Shown: positions 30,836 to 38,728 of the stretch, piece by piece
How positions within the stretch are numbered: the first letter of the stretch is position 1
How the letters are laid out: every line of letters starts with the position of its first letter
From: Comamonas koreensis
GTDB taxonomy: Bacteria; Pseudomonadota; Gammaproteobacteria; Burkholderiales; Burkholderiaceae_C
Assembly: GCF_014076495.1 (NCBI RefSeq)
Contig: NZ_CP043575.1
Span: forward strand, 3,410,001 to 3,474,000
Length of the DNA stretch: 64,000 nt
Direction: 5' to 3'
Notes under the pieces: generated by a model
Databases searched by the model: none
The model's input: only the letters and a program-made list of their open reading frames with translations
Told to the model about the DNA's origin: nothing
Made by a program: the position numbers and the translations under genes

Positions 30836-31632
30836 CAGCCGCCATGCCCCAAAACATAGACGCCTTGAGCCTGGCCGACTGGATTGACTCAGACTTCGAT
30901 CCAGACGAAATGCTCGAGCGCGGATACGACGCCATTGCGGCCGAGCTGCGCCGGCTGAGTAAGGTGGAAGCGGCCTTCAAGGAATGGATCGAAAAAACCG
31001 ATTGGGTCCAGCGCACAGCGAAACCCGCCGAGCTGGGCGTCCACCGGGCCGATGTGCTGGCTAGTCGCATCGCGGCGATGGATGCGGAAATCCGCGTCAC
31101 TAACGACATGAACCAGCAGCTGCGTGACCAGAACACCGCAGTCGATGCGGCGTGCGCGGCGCTGGAGAAAGCCGGTATCGAAGCGGCCAACCGCGCCGCG
31201 GCCGCTGAGCAGCAAGTCACCGCCCTCACCCAGCGCCTGGACATGGCCAATCGGCTGAACACCGATGCGTGCAATCTGTTGGCGCAGCAAGCTGCCAGCG
31301 AGCGCCTCGCGAAGGCATTCCCCCAGGCTGCCGAAATGTTTCATCCGCTCTATGTCCAAGGCTTTAAGGCCGGCTATCGCCGGGGTGGCGCGCGCGGGAA
31401 GCGCTCTGTTCTGCGCCAAGTCGGCAAGCTGGTCGATGAAGTGATTGCCGCTCCTCCTCCGCCTGAGCAGGAGCCGCGCACCAATGAGTGGCACCACAAC
31501 AGCAGAGTCGAATCCGCAGCCGGTATTCGTGATGCCTTAAGCCGAATGGGTGTGTACCTCACGATCACGACCATTCTTCAGCTTGTTGACATCACGCGCA
31601 AGGCACATGAAATAGGAGCCACCAATGATTGA
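30832..31632 (+). CDS. Early phage protein with coiled-coil middle
   Basis: A 266-residue protein (MTAAMPQNIDALSLADWIDSDFDPDEMLERGYDAIAAELRRLSKVEAAFKEWIEKTDW...). Residues ~75-160 form a long heptad-like helix (RIAAMDAEIRVTNDMNQQLRDQNTAVDAACAALEKAGIEAANRAAAAEQQVTALTQRLDM). A basic patch follows (YRRGGARGKRSVLRQ). The start at 30832 is the ATGA junction with the previous gene. No catalytic motif; function unknown. Confidence 0.55.
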   Translation: MTAAMPQNIDALSLADWIDSDFDPDEMLERGYDAIAAELRRLSKVEAAFKEWIEKTDWVQRTAKPAELGVHRADVLASRIAAMDAEIRVTNDMNQQLRDQNTAVDAACAALEKAGIEAANRAAAAEQQVTALTQRLDMANRLNTDACNLLAQQAASERLAKAFPQAAEMFHPLYVQGFKAGYRRGGARGKRSVLRQVGKLVDEVIAAPPPPEQEPRTNEWHHNSRVESAAGIRDALSRMGVYLTITTILQLVDITRKAHEIGATND

Positions 31633-31984
31633 ACACCCCAAAATTACCGACGCCCAGATTGACGAGATCTTCAACGCCATGCCAGGCGGGCCTGCAGGCT
31701 TCATGAAGTCCTGGGGCTACCGTCAGTTTGCCCAGCAGCTGCTCGCGCTGCGGGCCATGCCAACCTGGGAGCCAGCATTCGACATCATGGTCCCTGAGCA
31801 AGAGGAACTGGTGATGCAGTTCTGCATGGAAATCGCGGGCCCAAAAGGAAAGCCCGGCCGCCCGCCTGATCCGGTCCGTTTGCTGGAGATGGCCGAGGCG
31901 CTGTACCAAGTTGAGCGGCAAGCCGCTGTAAAGCTCCCCCAGTCGGGTGAACTTGTAAATGTAGTGAAGCCCTCAGCCTCGTGA
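31625..31984 (+). CDS. Early phage protein of unknown function
   Basis: A 119-residue protein (MIEHPKITDAQIDEIFNAMPGGPAGFMKSWGYRQFAQQLLALRAMP...). The opening ITDAQIDEIF...GFMKSWGYRQFAQQLL is a pattern common to small phage proteins of unknown function. It overlaps the genes on either side by 8 and 4 bp. It ends KLPQSGELVNVVKPSAS. Confidence 0.5.
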   Translation: MIEHPKITDAQIDEIFNAMPGGPAGFMKSWGYRQFAQQLLALRAMPTWEPAFDIMVPEQEELVMQFCMEIAGPKGKPGRPPDPVRLLEMAEALYQVERQAAVKLPQSGELVNVVKPSAS

Positions 31985-32181
31985 CCCAGTACTACACCAC
32001 CACCGAAGTGGCCGAGCGCGAGGGCCTGAGCCGCTTTGCTGTACTGCACATGTGCCGGCGCGGGACCATTACCCCAGCCAAGATGGTCGCCGGTCGCTGG
32101 TTGATCCAGGCCGGCTATCACTTCACTTACCGGCCGCCGGGGCGGCCGTCAAGCACCAGAAAGGAATGCGACGCAACATAG
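31981..32181 (+). CDS. MerR/excisionase-like small DNA-binding protein
   Basis: A 66-residue protein starting at a GTG that overlaps the previous stop (GTGA). MTQYYTTTEVAEREGLSRFAVLHMCRRGTITPAKMVAGRWLIQ is a MerR-type/excisionase-like winged helix (TTTEVAEREGLS is the recognition segment; GRWLI the wing). It could be an excisionase or an early regulator. A second, AlpA-like candidate lies next to the integrase at 42,995, so this one is more likely a regulator. Confidence 0.6.
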   Translation: MTQYYTTTEVAEREGLSRFAVLHMCRRGTITPAKMVAGRWLIQAGYHFTYRPPGRPSSTRKECDAT

Positions 32182-32208
32182 TTTATGAGATGATGCGCAC
32201 ACAATAAC

Positions 32209-33156
32209 GTGGAGCGCATTTTGATACATAGACGCAGGCCAGTACCTCAACATTTCGGTTTCTACCCATTACCAATAGAATTCGACGAAAAGCAATTTCG
32301 AATTTCGACCCTCCCAGGCCTTTCGAAAACCGTAGCTGAGTTAAAGCAAAAAGAGACATTCGCAGGCGACTGGTTCTATGCACCCGCAGCATGCGCGAAT
32401 ATTCACGGCGTCGGTTACAGGAACATGCCTTTTTCCACGAGGATCTTTGGCCTACCTCACACGCACACGATCAACATACAAGGGTCTCAGGATCCAGACG
32501 AGGTAGAGTTTGTAGTTTGGTGTCTTTCTTTCTTTGTGGGAATGCGCCTTACGACTACTCCAAATGGATTTCTCGATGGCACTCCACTAACGCCGGGCGA
32601 TCTTACAGACTTCCAATTGGGCGGTAACGAAAAACCCGCAATTGACCTCGCCTTAAATTTTTACGCCAAGCATGGAGAAGGATCCGTTGCAGCAAAAAGG
32701 TTGTGCGCAGTGATTCACGCGCTATTTTTGGCTCAATACAATCGAAATTTACCATTCGAGAAATTTCAATATCTTTATATGGCCATAGACGCATGCTTCA
32801 AAATCATGCAAGGCCAGACAAAACCAAAATCATCCGTGGGGCACGGTCAAAGAATTGAATGGATGTGCAATTTTTATGGGATGCCGATACCAGTGTGGGC
32901 AAAGTATGATGCGGCGACTAGAATTTCTGATATTTCTGATTTGCGCAACCCAGCTATTCACGAAGCATTATTTTTTGGTGAGCCACTCGGGTTCGCCGCT
33001 TCTGGCGGATATGAAACTTGGCCTAGCGAAATCAACCTAGCACTGGAAATGCGGGCGTTGATCTGCAGATTCGTAGTCGCTATCCTCGGACGAACCGACG
33101 TACCCTATGTGAAAAGCCCAATTGGCACCTCTCAGGTTTACGCGCTCGACTTGTAG
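32209..33156 (+). CDS. Accessory (moron) protein with HEPN R-x4-H motif
   Basis: A 315-residue protein, strikingly AT-rich against the phage genes around it. The first ~140 residues are mixed beta. The C-terminal half is helical and has SDLRNPAIHEALFFGEPLGF at ~244-262, where R246-NPAI-H251 is a good HEPN R-x4-H motif with a polar residue after the Arg. A long helix (ALEMRALICRFVVAILG) follows, as in HEPN domains of ApeA-like and other abortive-infection proteins. A terminator for the opposite strand follows. I infer a possible antiphage RNase. The start is GTG at 32209; a TTG a few codons later is possible. Confidence 0.6.
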   Translation: MERILIHRRRPVPQHFGFYPLPIEFDEKQFRISTLPGLSKTVAELKQKETFAGDWFYAPAACANIHGVGYRNMPFSTRIFGLPHTHTINIQGSQDPDEVEFVVWCLSFFVGMRLTTTPNGFLDGTPLTPGDLTDFQLGGNEKPAIDLALNFYAKHGEGSVAAKRLCAVIHALFLAQYNRNLPFEKFQYLYMAIDACFKIMQGQTKPKSSVGHGQRIEWMCNFYGMPIPVWAKYDAATRISDISDLRNPAIHEALFFGEPLGFAASGGYETWPSEINLALEMRALICRFVVAILGRTDVPYVKSPIGTSQVYALDL

Positions 33157-33172
33157 GCAGAAGTCCTCGTCC

Positions 33173-33199
33173 AAAAAAAACCCGCCACGGAGGGCGGGT
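33173..33199 (-). terminator. Rho-independent terminator of the primase operon
   Basis: On the minus strand an ACCCGCC/GGCGGGT stem with a 6-base loop is followed by a run of eight T. It lies 21 bp after the stop codon of the primase-polymerase gene. Confidence 0.85.
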
Positions 33200-33220
33200 G
33201 CGCAATTCAACAGAGCAACA

Positions 33221-35620
33221 CTAGGCTGCTACGTAGCATTCTACAAGGCTATTCTCAATCGACTTAGAAATAAGTTTGGCCTGGATAGCAGTATCCACCA
33301 GCTCGTCCAGCTCCTTGGCCTTGCACTTCATCAGCTTGAGCAGCTTGGATCGGGGCATGAAGCCCTGCGCCATCAGCGCGCTCTGTCCATCGGCAGCGCT
33401 GGTGAGCTTGCGCACCTTCTGGATGTAGCCCAGCATGCGCTGCAGCTGCTCGTCGAACTGACTGACCGTGCGCGACCTGGTCACCGCATCCAGTAGGCGC
33501 GAGTCGTAGTACTGCACATACTCGATAGCCCACTTCAAGTGCTGTGGCGTGATGCAGGTGTTCTGCGCCCTCTCCGCCTTGCACGCGATCATGGCCAGGC
33601 GCAGCGACTTCTCCAGCGTGCGGCCGAGCAGCACATCAACACCCTCGTGCTCAAACTTGTCCTTCCAGCCGTTGAGCTTGCGCTCGAAGGCCTGGATCAG
33701 CGGCAAGCAGGCATCGTCGAAGACCAGCGGAATGGTGTTCGGCTTCACATCCGGCCCGCAGACTCCCGCCAGGTCGCCGAAGGCCTGCCCCGTGATGTGC
33801 ACCAGCTTGCACCACTCGGTGATGTGAAATGGCACATCTGCCGCGCGGCTGTGGAGGTTGATCAGTTGCCGGGGGCGGGTTGACTCAACCACGATGCAGC
33901 GGCCTAGAAACCCATCTTTGATCAGGTCGTCGGTCAGGTTACTGTAGAAGGTGTTGCCGGTCGTGGCTCCCAGCAGTGTGATGCCCGGGTTGTAAACCAC
34001 GCGGGCCTGAACCTGTTGGTCCTGGCGCAGCGTCATTTGCGAATAGGTAGGTGGGCGCATCACGCCGTTGACCCGCCCATACGCCTCCACCAACTTGTCG
34101 ATCGCCGCTTCGCCGTTGCTGTTCCCCTTGGCCCGAGACAGCTTGAGCATCTTGCCGATCTCGTCGATGCAAGCAAGGTGCGCGGGCGCCTGCAGCAGCT
34201 GAGAGAAGACTGCGCCGGCCGATGTGTATCCAGATCCGCCGATCAGCTCGGGCAGCCCGGCCTCCGTCAGAATCTGCTGCACAGCCGACTGTGGGTGCTC
34301 CTTGCCCTCGGTGGACTTGGCCACCATGATGAAGTAGAGGGATGTGAAGTTGTTGAACTGCGACACATAGGTGCGCGCCATCACCACGCTGCCTAGCGCG
34401 ATGGCGGCGGCCACGGCCAGCTCAGGCTGCTCTTTGGGCGCTGTCGCGGCGATCCAGCGCGCAATCTCGCCCAGCATGCCGGGCGGGTTGATCACGAACG
34501 GAGGCAGCGCGGGCGCCGCCTCCTCGCTGGTGGTGGGCGGCAGCAGTATGCGGTCCGCCGCCGCCGGCGGTGATGATGAAATGTCCGGAGCTGGCGAAAT
34601 GTCCGGAGCTGCGACGACTTGAGGCGGCGGCTCTTGCCGGCTGTCGCCGGCCGTGGCGCCAAAGCCATCGGGCACGACAAAGTCAGGTAGGCCGTCAACC
34701 GGCACCAGCTCGGCCAGCGCATCCACTGCGCGCATAAACTGCACCTGGTGCGTGTTCATCACCAGATCGATGGCGGTCATGCCGTAGTTGCCGCCAAAGT
34801 CGAAGATGCCGTTCGGATTGACGCCCACATTCGGATTTTCCGCTCCCCGCCAAGTAGCGATGCAGCGGTAACCGTCTCCGTGGTGGCGCGATGTGGGGAT
34901 GAGGCGCGGCACCCAGAGATCCAGGTTCGCTAGGGCCTGCTGGTTCAGGCGGCTGTAGAACTCTGCGGCAGCCGACTGGTTGGTGTTGATGCGGTCGGTG
35001 CTGTCCTTGGGTTTGATGACCTTGCGGCTCTGATACTTCTTATCCGCCTCAGTCTGATACGGCGCGATGGTGGCCTGCACTCGCTCCAGAAACCCCTCAG
35101 GCAGGACAGGAAGATCTTCAACTTCGTATTCCTCAAGCATGTCCTCAGTCAGGTACACATAAGTGTGCCCTTCGGGATGACGGGTGCCGGGCATCAGGGT
35201 TTGACGACCGTCCGACAACACATCCAGCACGCGTGCGCCGCCGATGTTGAAGCTGCACGAGGGCTCCCCGTTGTACCGGAAGAACGCTGTATACCCTTTG
35301 GCGCCGCGCTTCTTCACAGGCGTCCATGGAATCAACCGATCCAGGGCATCCGTACCATTGGTATCGTAGTCCCGGTCCAGCGCAACGACGCGCGACTTCT
35401 TGCCGCAGAGCAACCCAATGCCAGCATCCGGCCAGGTGTCCCAAGTCTCCAGCTCAATGTCGGTGGGCATGCGATCAAAGTACCGCTCCCAATCGTTCAT
35501 GCCGCGCCACCCCTCGACGGAGGAATAGGCGCCGGGGCGCTTCGTGCCGGGGGCGATGGGAATGACACAGTATCCGCGCTCTATGTAGACATAGGCACGG
35601 GACTTGAATGGTGAATTCAT
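33221..35620 (-). CDS. Primase-polymerase with DUF3987 ATPase/helicase domain
   Basis: A 799-residue replication protein. The N-terminus is a bifunctional primase/polymerase (AEP, Prim-Pol) domain: YCVIPIAPGTKRPG (~17-30), GIGLLCGKKSRVVALDRDYD (~67-86, the catalytic DxD) and RQTLMPGTRHPEGHTY. A linker holding a Pro/Ala-rich low-complexity patch (~340-380) leads to a DUF3987 domain with an odd P-loop (MVAKSTEGKEHPQS, Lys-Glu-His in place of Lys-Thr) and a Walker B-like LACIDEIGKM. It primes and probably unwinds phage DNA. It is on the opposite strand from the other replication genes and is the last gene of the Cro-like operon (overlap ATGA). Confidence 0.8.
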   Translation of the reverse strand: MNSPFKSRAYVYIERGYCVIPIAPGTKRPGAYSSVEGWRGMNDWERYFDRMPTDIELETWDTWPDAGIGLLCGKKSRVVALDRDYDTNGTDALDRLIPWTPVKKRGAKGYTAFFRYNGEPSCSFNIGGARVLDVLSDGRQTLMPGTRHPEGHTYVYLTEDMLEEYEVEDLPVLPEGFLERVQATIAPYQTEADKKYQSRKVIKPKDSTDRINTNQSAAAEFYSRLNQQALANLDLWVPRLIPTSRHHGDGYRCIATWRGAENPNVGVNPNGIFDFGGNYGMTAIDLVMNTHQVQFMRAVDALAELVPVDGLPDFVVPDGFGATAGDSRQEPPPQVVAAPDISPAPDISSSPPAAADRILLPPTTSEEAAPALPPFVINPPGMLGEIARWIAATAPKEQPELAVAAAIALGSVVMARTYVSQFNNFTSLYFIMVAKSTEGKEHPQSAVQQILTEAGLPELIGGSGYTSAGAVFSQLLQAPAHLACIDEIGKMLKLSRAKGNSNGEAAIDKLVEAYGRVNGVMRPPTYSQMTLRQDQQVQARVVYNPGITLLGATTGNTFYSNLTDDLIKDGFLGRCIVVESTRPRQLINLHSRAADVPFHITEWCKLVHITGQAFGDLAGVCGPDVKPNTIPLVFDDACLPLIQAFERKLNGWKDKFEHEGVDVLLGRTLEKSLRLAMIACKAERAQNTCITPQHLKWAIEYVQYYDSRLLDAVTRSRTVSQFDEQLQRMLGYIQKVRKLTSAADGQSALMAQGFMPRSKLLKLMKCKAKELDELVDTAIQAKLISKSIENSLVECYVAA

Positions 35621-36096
35621 GCGGTGGCGGCCCCCACGGTGACAAAGTGCCCCGATTTCTTTTGCGAAATGAGCCGATCAACCGAGCGCTTCAGATCGAT
35701 GGCCGTGCAGCTGTCCAGCTGTTCAACGTGGACTTCGATTGCCACCCTAACCTTTTTCGCCTCCTCGCTCGAATAGGCAAACACCCCCCCGGAAAGGCAG
35801 CGCTCGCACATGGCCTTGTGCGCGTCGTACGCCTGCAGAAGCTCCGGCCGCCAGTCCCGCCCGAGGCGCTTCTGCTGCGCCAAGTCGCATGCCACGCTGA
35901 TGGTCTGAGACACGTACTCGGCCTGCTGCCGACATCCGCCGCCCCGCTCCAAGGCAAGGAAGTGCTCCCATATCTGAATCTTGAAACCGGCAAAGCTGGC
36001 GTCCGGCGTGCTCTCCAGTTTGCGGTTGCGCTGGTTCACGATGTCCCAGGGCATCACCCTGGAGGTGATCTTCTTGCGTGCAGTGCCCTTACGCAT
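35617..36096 (-). CDS. Phage protein of unknown function in primase operon
   Basis: A 159-residue protein (MRKGTARKKITSRVMPWDIVNQRNRKLESTPDASFAGFKIQIWEHFLALERGGG...). It has an Arg/Lys-rich start and a helical body with Cys residues (MCERCLSGGVF). The ATG at 36096 overlaps the Cro-like gene stop by 8 bp, and its own stop overlaps the primase start (ATGA). The arrangement suggests a replication accessory or regulator, but no motif supports this. Confidence 0.55.
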   Translation of the reverse strand: MRKGTARKKITSRVMPWDIVNQRNRKLESTPDASFAGFKIQIWEHFLALERGGGCRQQAEYVSQTISVACDLAQQKRLGRDWRPELLQAYDAHKAMCERCLSGGVFAYSSEEAKKVRVAIEVHVEQLDSCTAIDLKRSVDRLISQKKSGHFVTVGAATA

Positions 36097-36328
36097 CGGC
36101 GCCACCTTGCACTTGGTCGGGCCGCACAATCGCCAAGGGCAGACCTGCAGCAATGGCAACGGTCCGGGCATGCTCTTCAGGTATAGAGTGACTCCACTTG
36201 TGCACGGCCTGCGGGGTGATGCCGCACTTCTCAGCGACGGCGCCGGTGCCCCCCGCCATCACCACTACGCCGCGCACTGAGAAGCCTACTGGAGCGGACT
36301 CGTTCCTAGTCTTGATTGAGTTTTGCAA
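36089..36328 (-). CDS. Cro-like repressor (YdaS/DicC type)
   Basis: A 79-residue helix-turn-helix protein: VVVMAGGTGAVAEKCGITPQAVHKWSHSIPEEHARTVAIAAGLPLAIVRPDQV, the typical Cro/YdaS pattern (GITPQAVHKW is the recognition helix). The start appears to be TTG at 36328, with GGAG upstream; a later ATG at the middle would cut into the fold. It is divergent from the CI-like gene, with a promoter and operator between. It heads a leftward operon with the primase. Confidence 0.72.
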   Translation of the reverse strand: MQNSIKTRNESAPVGFSVRGVVVMAGGTGAVAEKCGITPQAVHKWSHSIPEEHARTVAIAAGLPLAIVRPDQVQGGADA

Positions 36329-36347
36329 AATTCCATCTCCAAATAAA

Positions 36348-36362
36348 TTGAACTTTAATCAA
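36348..36362. promoter_or_regulatory. Operator in the Cro/CI control region
   Basis: TTGAACTTTAATCAA, an exact copy of the prophage operator consensus. It sits immediately after the -10 box of the leftward promoter, where a bound repressor would block the Cro-like operon. Confidence 0.7.
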
Positions 36363-36390
36363 TTCTAGAGATAGTTGCGGACGCGCACAA
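36362..36390 (-). promoter_or_regulatory. Leftward early promoter
   Basis: Minus-strand -35 TTGTGC (36390-36385), a 17-bp spacer, -10 TAGAAT (36367-36362). It drives the Cro-like gene and primase operon and abuts the operator at 36348. Confidence 0.65.
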
Positions 36391-36403
36391 GGCTTTAACC
36401 GAG

Positions 36404-36418
36404 TTGATTAAAGTTTAT
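36404..36418. promoter_or_regulatory. Operator upstream of CI-like repressor
   Basis: TTGATTAAAGTTTAT, the operator consensus in reverse orientation. It lies in front of a TATACC-like box (36432), so the repressor could control its own promoter. Confidence 0.55.
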
Positions 36419-36510
36419 TTTTTACTTAAGCTATACCTATGTCGGACAGGCGGGCAGTGATCTGCGCGCGTCCTGAAACCATTCATAGTTGCGTACGGAG
36501 TCTGAACCCC

Positions 36511-37113
36511 ATGAAATCGATACTTGCACAGCGCATACAAGCCGCGCGTGAAGCTATGTTCCCAGCGGTCAATCAAAAAGACATCGCCGCAAAGCTGGGC
36601 AAATCGCCCTCTGCAGTCTCCCTGTGGGAATCGGGCAAGAATGAGCCGAGACCCGCTGAAATTGTCGCCCTAGCCAAGACATTTGGTGTTTCTGTTGGTT
36701 GGCTCATGGGAGCAGATGAGACGAATAATACTGTACAGACATCCAGTAGTCAAGGAACCCCAGTGGTGTCCATTGACGCCCTAAAGACATGGGATTTGCA
36801 GGCGCCCGAAGAGTACGTCTACACGTCCCGAGACTATCCAGTAGGCACAGCGGTAGGATTCAAAAACAATAGCAGCGCACTACCATCTGTTGCGCCTATG
36901 GGAGCAATATGCATAGTCTCCCGAGCGCACCCCACAACGAACGGGACACCGGTGGTTGCAATGGTTGATGGCGATCTTTTGCTGCGCCGAATAGTGCAGG
37001 ACGGTGGTCAAACGTTGCTGCTTTCCGACGATCCCAGATTCGCATCCATACCACTGGATAAAGCGACAGTGATTGGTCGCATCGTCGAAGTCATACAGCG
37101 CACAACGCTCTGA
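36511..37113 (+). CDS. CI-like repressor with degenerate S24 domain
   Basis: A 200-residue repressor. Residues ~5-65 are an XRE helix-turn-helix (NQKDIAAKLGKSPSAVSLWESGKNEPRPAEIVALAKTFGVSVGWLMG). Residues ~110-195 follow the S24/LexA fold. A Ser block is present (NNSSALPSV, ~119-126), but the position of the catalytic Lys reads DLLLRRI (Arg 159-160), so RecA-driven self-cleavage may be lost. The ATG at 36511 has GGAG upstream; one at 36439 lies very near the probable transcription start. It holds the lysogenic state by binding the TTGA-type operators. A terminator follows. Confidence 0.75.
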   Translation: MKSILAQRIQAAREAMFPAVNQKDIAAKLGKSPSAVSLWESGKNEPRPAEIVALAKTFGVSVGWLMGADETNNTVQTSSSQGTPVVSIDALKTWDLQAPEEYVYTSRDYPVGTAVGFKNNSSALPSVAPMGAICIVSRAHPTTNGTPVVAMVDGDLLLRRIVQDGGQTLLLSDDPRFASIPLDKATVIGRIVEVIQRTTL

Positions 37114-37119
37114 CCCCAG

Positions 37120-37148
37120 CGGCCCGATCTTACGGGCCGTTACTTTTT
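37120..37148 (+). terminator. Rho-independent terminator of the repressor gene
   Basis: CGGCCCG/CGGGCCG stem with a 6-base loop, followed by TTACTTTTT, beginning 6 bp after the repressor stop codon. Confidence 0.85.
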
Positions 37149-37180
37149 ACAGATACGTACTTCTACGTACGAGAAAGTTC

Positions 37181-37209
37181 TTGAACCTTAATCAACTTCG
37201 ATCTATGAT
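37181..37209 (+). promoter_or_regulatory. Rightward early promoter with overlapping operator
   Basis: TTGAAC (37181-37186), a 17-bp spacer, TATGAT (37204-37209): a near-consensus sigma-70 promoter. The operator dyad TTGAACCTTAATCAA (37181-37195) covers the -35 box, so the repressor would occlude it. It drives the recombination/replication genes. Confidence 0.75.
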
Positions 37210-37221
37210 CTAGTCATCGAA

Positions 37222-37236
37222 TGAGTTTTAGTCAAC
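37222..37236. promoter_or_regulatory. Second operator-like dyad downstream of the early promoter
   Basis: TGAGTTTTAGTCAAC, a weaker match to the operator consensus, just past the start point of the rightward promoter. Two sites together could give cooperative binding. Confidence 0.45.
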
Positions 37237-37275
37237 TTGATCGATGGCAATTCAACACGTAGATCGGAGAACAAA

Positions 37276-37656
37276 TTGAACAAGGAAAAAATCTCATCAT
37301 TGGCGGAGCGATTGCTCCAAGCTAAGGCCGCAGAGGATGCGGCCACCAAGGACCGCAAGGCCGTCGAGGCCGAGCTGGTCCAAGAGGTCGGAATTCAGAA
37401 GGCCAACGGTTCCAAGACCACTGCGTTCGACGCGTTCAAGGTGACCATCACCACTGCGCAGAACGTTAAGCTCGACTGGGATAAGTACGACGAGATGGTC
37501 GACGACATTCCTACCGAGTTTCGCCCTGTCAAGGCCAAGCGCGAAGTCGACGAAAAAGGCGTCAACTGGCTGCGTGAGCACAAGCCTGAGATCTACGCCA
37601 AGCTGCCGCTCACCATCACGGATCGCACGCCTACTGCCAAAGTGGAGCGTGTGTAA
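37276..37656 (+). CDS. Early phage protein (DUF7173-like)
   Basis: A 126-residue protein. The start is taken as TTG at 37276 because GGAG lies 8 bp upstream; the first ATG in frame is far downstream. The N-terminal half is a helical coiled coil (NKEKISSLAERLLQAKAAEDAATKDRKAVEAELVQEVG). The C-terminal half (FDAFKVTITTAQNVKLDWDKYDEMVDDIPTEFRPVKAKREVDEKGVNWLREHKPEIYAKLPLTITDRTP) is a pattern common next to Sak4-type recombination genes. Exact function unknown; likely a recombination accessory. Confidence 0.62.
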   Translation: MNKEKISSLAERLLQAKAAEDAATKDRKAVEAELVQEVGIQKANGSKTTAFDAFKVTITTAQNVKLDWDKYDEMVDDIPTEFRPVKAKREVDEKGVNWLREHKPEIYAKLPLTITDRTPTAKVERV

Positions 37657-37880
37657 TGCAGAAAGTCATCATCACCATCGAGAGAGCACCCAATGGCCAG
37701 GATGTGGTGAAGATCTCTGCAGACTACCAGGGCGCTGCCGCCCTTGATGAGGGCAACCCTGCCCACCAGATCGCCGCGCTGCTGATGCAGACCGCCGCGA
37801 GCCTCTCCGGCCTCGAAACCGCTGTCATCAACAGTGATGCTCCAGGTCCCAACCAAACTATCCTCTTGAAAGCTGCATAA
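37656..37880 (+). CDS. Small early phage protein
   Basis: A 74-residue protein (MQKVIITIERAPNGQDVVKISADYQGAAALDEGNPAHQIAALLMQTAASLSGLETAVINSD...). It has a short beta start and one helix. The ATG shares a base with the preceding stop (TAATG), and the next gene follows after 2 bp, so it is fully embedded in the recombination operon. No motif recognised. Confidence 0.55.
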   Translation: MQKVIITIERAPNGQDVVKISADYQGAAALDEGNPAHQIAALLMQTAASLSGLETAVINSDAPGPNQTILLKAA

Positions 37881-37882
37881 CC

Positions 37883-38662
37883 ATGGCATTCGACCTTTCA
37901 TCCATCAGCCGCGGCCGCCGTGCACGGCCGCCCAAGATCGTCGTCTACGGCCCACCGAAGATCGGTAAGTCCACCTTTGCGGCATCCGCGCCGGGTGCGA
38001 TCGGCATCATCACCGAGGAAGGCCTGGACAACATCGACGTGCCGGCCTTCCCCAAGGCTACGCATTACAGCCAGGTTGAAGAGGCCATCAACACCCTGTT
38101 GACCTCGGACCACCCGTACAACACCGTGTTCGTCGACTCGCTCGATTGGCTGGAGCCGCTGATCCACGGAGCCATATGCGAGCGCGGCGGAGTCAAAAAC
38201 ATCGAAGACTTCGGTTACGGCAAGGGCTACGTTATGTCCGACGACAAGTGGCGCGAGTTCTTTGCCAAGCTGGATGAGTTGCGCGATAAGCGCAACATGG
38301 CCATTGTGTGCATTGCACATGAGCGCATCAGCAAGATCAAAAATCCGCTGCTGGCGGATGACTACGACGCATACGCGCTCAAGCTGGAGAAGCGCGCCCT
38401 CGGCATCGTCAACGAATGGGCCGACATCATTGCTTTTGCCGCTCATGAAACGATGACGCGCAACGTGGCCCAGAACCAGCAGCAGCAAAAGGACATCAAG
38501 GCGGTGAGCACCGGCCGCCGCATGCTGTACCTGAACCCGCACCCTGCGTACGTGGCAGGCAATCGCTACAGCCTCCCCGACTGCGAGCTCAACTGGTCGC
38601 AGTTCCAGGGCTTGCTCAACAATGCTCTGGCCCCGAAAGATTCTCAGAACGCAGCCGCATAA
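37883..38662 (+). CDS. Sak4-type RecA-like ATPase (AAA_24)
   Basis: A 259-residue ATPase. Walker A is KIVVYGPPKIGKSTFAASAP (~residues 18-37) and a Walker B-like strand is NTVFVDSLDWLEPL (~81-94). Later IVCIAHERISKIKNPL and MTRNVAQNQQQQKD (~190-210) fit the AAA_24/Sak4 pattern of single-strand annealing-linked recombinases. It is followed by an SSB-like DUF669 protein and a Cas4-like nuclease, the usual partners. It likely promotes strand annealing or exchange of phage DNA. Confidence 0.8.
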   Translation: MAFDLSSISRGRRARPPKIVVYGPPKIGKSTFAASAPGAIGIITEEGLDNIDVPAFPKATHYSQVEEAINTLLTSDHPYNTVFVDSLDWLEPLIHGAICERGGVKNIEDFGYGKGYVMSDDKWREFFAKLDELRDKRNMAIVCIAHERISKIKNPLLADDYDAYALKLEKRALGIVNEWADIIAFAAHETMTRNVAQNQQQQKDIKAVSTGRRMLYLNPHPAYVAGNRYSLPDCELNWSQFQGLLNNALAPKDSQNAAA

Positions 38663-38684
38663 CCGTTTTCGCTCGCCCTTAAAC

Positions 38685-38699
38685 TTGAGTTTTAATCAA
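38685..38699. promoter_or_regulatory. Operator-like dyad before the SSB-like gene
   Basis: TTGAGTTTTAATCAA, a close match to the operator consensus, in the 66-bp gap before the SSB-like gene. TTGAGT could be a -35 with TTCAAT as -10, so this may be an internal repressible promoter. Confidence 0.5.
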
Positions 38700-38728
38700 C
38701 TCACCATTCAATTTTTAAGACATTCATC

